Of a stretch of DNA of 35,162 nucleotides, positions 32,167 to 35,162 are shown in pieces. A model generated the notes under the pieces. That model was not told the DNA's origin and ran no database searches. It saw only the letters and a program-made list of their open reading frames with translations. The stretch is from the NCBI GenBank assembly GCA_944386635.1, contig CALXBV010000023.1:1-35162 (forward strand), in the 5' to 3' direction. Both the position numbers and the translations under genes were made by a program. The DNA comes from an uncultured Clostridia bacterium (GTDB lineage Bacteria > Bacillota > Clostridia > TANB77 > CAG-465). Positions within the stretch are counted from its first letter, which is position 1. Each line of letters begins with the position of its first letter.

Positions 32167-32676
32167 ATGGAGTTCATGAAAAAGGTAGAAGAAATATCAA
32201 AAAAAGTAGGCGATACAGCATCTAGTACATATAATACTGTTGCTGATAAATCAGGAAAGTTAATAGAAGAAACAAAACTTAAAATTTCTATTTCTGATAA
32301 GCAAACAGATATTGATGAAATTTATGAGGAAATGGGCAAAGCGGTATATAATTTATATAAAGCAGAAGAGGATGTTGGTAAAGAATTTACAAAGCAATGT
32401 AAAAAGATTGATAAATTAAATGATGAGATAAATAATATGAATGTAAAAATCTTATATAATAAGGGATTAAGAAACTGCTTAGCATGTGGAGAAGTAATTT
32501 CATTAGATAGTAAGTTCTGTACAAATTGTGGAGAAAAACAAAAGCCTTTTAAATTAAAAGAAGATAAGAAGGTTATAAAAAAAGATGAAGTAGAAGTTGA
32601 AAAAGTCTGCCCTGAATGTGGTCAGGTATTTGAACCTACAGCTAAGTTTTGCAATAAATGTGGTCATAAGTTTTAA
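32167..32676 (+). CDS. Helical protein with two C-terminal zinc ribbons
   Basis: 169 aa. A long helical N-terminus (1-95), beginning EFMKKVEEISKKVGDTASSTYNTVADKSGKL, contains the DKQTDIDEIYEEMGKAVYNLY pattern seen in zinc-ribbon proteins of Clostridia. Two zinc ribbons follow: CLACG...CTNCG (about 103-121) and CPECG...CNKCG (about 148-166). Such zinc-ribbon proteins often bind nucleic acid or membrane-associated partners, but the specific role is unknown. AAGGAGGA precedes the ATG. It is monocistronic, with its own terminator. Confidence 0.8.
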   Translation: MEFMKKVEEISKKVGDTASSTYNTVADKSGKLIEETKLKISISDKQTDIDEIYEEMGKAVYNLYKAEEDVGKEFTKQCKKIDKLNDEINNMNVKILYNKGLRNCLACGEVISLDSKFCTNCGEKQKPFKLKEDKKVIKKDEVEVEKVCPECGQVFEPTAKFCNKCGHKF

Positions 32677-32690
32677 TATGTTGAAAATTG

Positions 32691-32721
32691 GCTAGTTAAG
32701 AGATTAACTAGCTATTTTTTT
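32691..32721 (+). terminator. Intrinsic terminator of the zinc-ribbon gene
   Basis: GCTAGTTAA/TTAACTAGC (9 bp, extendable by a G-U pair), loop GAGA, seven T shortly after. Confidence 0.88.
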
Positions 32722-32772
32722 GCTTTTTTATAAATTATAAATTTAAAGTGATAAAGTATAATAGGTGATTTT

Positions 32773-33408
32773 ATGAAAAAAATAGCTTTTTTCCTTGTTG
32801 GAGCAATTGGCATTCCATTTTTAGTATATTATGGCAATATTAATTTGAAAGATCAAAATTTAGATAATGTAAGAAATGAGATTTACGAGAAGATTGATGA
32901 GGTAGATAATATATTGCTAGATTGCATGAGTAATTCTGGAAATATTTCTCTTACACAAGAAAATAAAATGGATTTTGCGGTCAGATATATTATAGAAAAT
33001 AAAGATTTATATAAAGAAAAAATAAATATAGAAAATAAAGAAGATTATTATACATATGAGAATACTTTATATTATAACTTTGGCAAAGTTTCACAAGATT
33101 TCATGATTGATGTAATTAATACATTTTTTGATGATTTTCAATTTAATATACAAGAATATAAATTTTATAATAATGGATATATTGAACTTAATTTTGAGCC
33201 TATAGAGCATTTATGGTATGACAATAAAAAAGTATTAAATGTTGAAAAAGTGGAAAATAAATTATATAATGTATACATGGAGTATAATAGACAAATAAAT
33301 GATTACAAGAATACATTTTATGTTGAATATGTACTTTTATATGATACTAATATAAAGATCAGTAATGTATACATTTATAATTCTATTATGAGTAGTGAGG
33401 AAAAATGA
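32773..33408 (+). CDS. Membrane-anchored protein of unknown function, partner of VanY
   Basis: 211 aa. An N-terminal hydrophobic anchor or uncleaved signal (IAFFLVGAIGIPFLVYYG, 4-21) precedes an extracellular domain rich in Asn, Asp and aromatic residues, with no Cys cluster or enzyme motif. The stop overlaps the next ATG by four bases (ATGA), so translation is coupled to the VanY-type carboxypeptidase and the products may work together at the cell wall. A TATAAT (32756-32761) lies upstream without a clear -35. I do not recognise the family. Confidence 0.75.
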   Translation: MKKIAFFLVGAIGIPFLVYYGNINLKDQNLDNVRNEIYEKIDEVDNILLDCMSNSGNISLTQENKMDFAVRYIIENKDLYKEKINIENKEDYYTYENTLYYNFGKVSQDFMIDVINTFFDDFQFNIQEYKFYNNGYIELNFEPIEHLWYDNKKVLNVEKVENKLYNVYMEYNRQINDYKNTFYVEYVLLYDTNIKISNVYIYNSIMSSEEK

Positions 33409-34973
33409 AAATAAAAATCATAAGGAAAAAAATTATAATTTTATTTATCTTTTTATTAATAATCTGTATAATTATAGCTTTAATTGTTAATTTTTCTAGA
33501 ACAAATAAGATAAATGAGCAACTATTAAATTATATAAATGAAGATAATAAGACAGCAATTTCTTTTAATAATGGTAAAAGTATAAAGATTAATGATGAAG
33601 TGTACGATAAATTAAAATCAGAAGGATTTGATGTAATAATATATAACGAAGTATATATTGCTACTATAAAAAATGATGATTTACAAAAAGAAATGAATAT
33701 AGATGTAAAAATAAAAAAAGACAATATTTTTAATGACTCATATAATGTGGATATAGATAGTAATGTAAAATGTGATATAAAAGTAAACGTAAAAGCTACA
33801 TTAGGTAGTGTAGACTATATATCACAATATAATACTAAAGATGGAAATCTGAGTTTTATTGCAAACGATATACCAGTAGATGAAAATGGATTTTCTAATA
33901 TAATTCAAGAAAATGTTTCTAATGATTATTTAATTGCCTATATTGAGCCATCTCAAATAAATGTAAAAGATATAGTTATGAATAATAAGACTAAAAATGA
34001 AATAGCTATAGGAGCTGAAAAATCTGAGTATACAAAAGGAAGTTTCTATATAGAATGTAGTGATAAAGAGGCAATAAGTATTGATAATACAACAATAATT
34101 GCTGAAAAATCTGGAGAATATAAGTTAAAAATATCAACAAATAGTGGTAGTATCTCAAAACAAATAAATTTAAAAATACAAGAGGTCGCTGATAGTATTC
34201 AATTAAGTAAGAACGACGTTGAGTTAGAGGTAGGACAATTTTTAAAAATAGAAGCAACCGTTTTACCACAGGAGGCAATTGATAAAGAATTAAAATGGAC
34301 AAGTACTGATGAAAATATTGCAACTGTATCTCAGGATGGAACTATAACCGGTGTTAATGAGGGAACTTGTCAAGTTAATGTTTCTACTATAGAAGAGCCA
34401 GTAGTTACTAATCAAATAAATGTAAATATAAAGGTTGTAAGCAAATCTAATTATTATACATATGATACTAGTGAAATAACATATATTAATGGAATATTAT
34501 TAGTAAATAAAAATCATCCTATTCCAAGTGACTATGCACCTGGTCTACAGGATGAAGCATATAATGCTTTCTTAGAGTTAAGCAAAGATGCAGAAGCTGC
34601 AGGATTTGATATACAATTATTATCTGGATATAGGTCATATGAAACACAAGAAAGATTATATAATAATTATGTTGCTGTATATGGACAAGCTGAAGCAGAT
34701 ACTTTCTCTGCTAGGCCGGGTACTTCAGAGCATCAAACTGGACTTGCAATGGATGTAGGTTGGATTGATGATACATATGGAGATACACCTTCGGGAATAT
34801 GGCTTGCACAGAACTGCTATAAATATGGATTTATAATAAGATATCCAAAAGATAAAGAAAGCATAACTGGATATAAATATGAGCCATGGCATATTAGATA
34901 TTTAGGAAAAGATATCGCTGAAGCTGTTTATAATAGTGGTTTATGTTTAGAAGAATATTTAGGTGTCAATTAA
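33405..34973 (+). CDS. VanY-type D-alanyl-D-alanine carboxypeptidase with Ig-like domain
   Basis: 522 aa. A membrane anchor (about 9-29) is followed by an unassigned extracellular region (30-255). A bacterial Ig-like (BIG2) domain covers about 262-343, with SIQLSKNDVELEVGQ, WTSTDENIATVSQDGTITG and GTCQVNV. The C-terminal peptidase domain (about 355-522) carries LLSGYRSYETQERLY, the zinc motif SEHQTGLAMD with H443 and D450, and EPWHIRY with E493 and H496. It should trim the terminal D-Ala from muramyl peptides outside the membrane. Clostridia often have such enzymes for wall remodelling; vancomycin resistance is not implied. It overlaps the previous gene by four bases. Confidence 0.9.
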   Translation: MKIKIIRKKIIILFIFLLIICIIIALIVNFSRTNKINEQLLNYINEDNKTAISFNNGKSIKINDEVYDKLKSEGFDVIIYNEVYIATIKNDDLQKEMNIDVKIKKDNIFNDSYNVDIDSNVKCDIKVNVKATLGSVDYISQYNTKDGNLSFIANDIPVDENGFSNIIQENVSNDYLIAYIEPSQINVKDIVMNNKTKNEIAIGAEKSEYTKGSFYIECSDKEAISIDNTTIIAEKSGEYKLKISTNSGSISKQINLKIQEVADSIQLSKNDVELEVGQFLKIEATVLPQEAIDKELKWTSTDENIATVSQDGTITGVNEGTCQVNVSTIEEPVVTNQINVNIKVVSKSNYYTYDTSEITYINGILLVNKNHPIPSDYAPGLQDEAYNAFLELSKDAEAAGFDIQLLSGYRSYETQERLYNNYVAVYGQAEADTFSARPGTSEHQTGLAMDVGWIDDTYGDTPSGIWLAQNCYKYGFIIRYPKDKESITGYKYEPWHIRYLGKDIAEAVYNSGLCLEEYLGVN

Positions 34974-34975
34974 TA

Positions 34976-35014
34976 AAAAATGGGGTTAAAACATAGATTT
35001 TTAATCCCATTTTT
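34976..35014 (+). terminator. Intrinsic terminator of the VanY operon
   Basis: 16-bp stem AAAAATGGGGTTAAAA (34976-34991) with TTTTAATCCCATTTTT (34999-35014), one G-U pair, 7-nt loop, ending in five T. Confidence 0.88.
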
Positions 35015-35065
35015 ACCTTTAAAATATATTTATAAAAAATAAATAAAAAAATTTTAAAAAAAGTG

Positions 35066-35094
35066 TTGACAAAGAAGATAAAAAGTAGTATCAT
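35066..35094 (+). promoter_or_regulatory. Strong sigma-A promoter at the window edge
   Basis: TTGACA (35066-35071), 17-nt spacer, TATCAT (35089-35094). No gene starts in the remaining 68 bases, so it drives a gene or stable RNA outside the window through a leader of at least 60 nt. Confidence 0.65.
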
Positions 35095-35162
35095 AATAGA
35101 CGTCGCAAGGAGACAATTAAACATAAAAAATAAACAGAAAAAAGTTTTTATTTTTTTGTAAA

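Noticed and set aside
35125..35160. A/T-only hairpin near the window end.
   Set aside because: In such an AT-rich stretch this pairing is expected by chance and the sequence is cut off.

Overview
The window is a strongly AT-rich, gene-dense chromosomal segment from a spore-forming member of the Firmicutes, most likely class Clostridia. The evidence is the set of sporulation genes (spoVAC, spoVAD, spoVAE, spoIIP, gpr, CotF-like coat genes), a ctsR-mcsA-mcsB-clpC stress operon, a GAAC-N4-GTTC type SOS operator at recA, AGGAGG-type ribosome binding sites, sigma-A promoters close to TTGACA-17-TATAAT, and folate-dependent TrmFO. I saw no insertion sequence, prophage, CRISPR array, rRNA or tRNA gene. 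No gene-free stretch exceeds 300 bases; the longest is about 250 bases between rplM and the HD-EAL gene.

Layout. 1-523 (minus): rpsI (partial) and rplM behind a strong promoter and a structured leader. 775-9216 (mostly plus): a degenerate HD-EAL signalling protein, recA with its SOS box, recX, a rubredoxin-like remnant, deoD-scpA, groES-groEL, a small membrane protein on the minus strand, mrnC and a charged unknown. 9258-11606 (minus): spoVAC-spoVAD-spoVAE followed by two small coat-type genes. 11741-19919 (plus): a DivIVA-like coiled coil, spoIIP, topA, trmFO, holA, gpr and a secreted/membrane beta-helix protein. 19972-21840: a rhodanese and two unknowns that share an N-terminal module. 22028-27652: an apparent operon of sugar nucleotidyltransferase, polytopic membrane protein, dnaG, rpoD and a small membrane protein. 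27726-32107: ctsR-mcsA-mcsB-clpC under CtsR control. 32167-34973: a zinc-ribbon protein, then an unknown membrane-anchored protein overlapping a VanY-type D,D-carboxypeptidase. A strong promoter at the right edge drives something outside the window.

The gene content is mostly housekeeping: replication and repair (recA, recX, topA, holA, dnaG, scpA), translation (rpsI, rplM, trmFO, mrnC), transcription (rpoD) and protein quality control (groESL, clpC, mcsAB), interleaved with sporulation and germination genes.

The most unusual signal is non-coding. At three gene starts (spoIIP, gpr and the rhodanese gene) a long, near-perfect hairpin followed by a T-tract encloses the ribosome binding site, and its 3' arm runs into the start codon or first codons. 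A fourth hairpin, before ctsR, is a perfect 16-bp stem whose loop supplies the -35 box of the ctsR promoter. Termination and initiation signals are therefore nested, which could block read-through expression of the downstream gene while leaving transcripts started inside the hairpin free.
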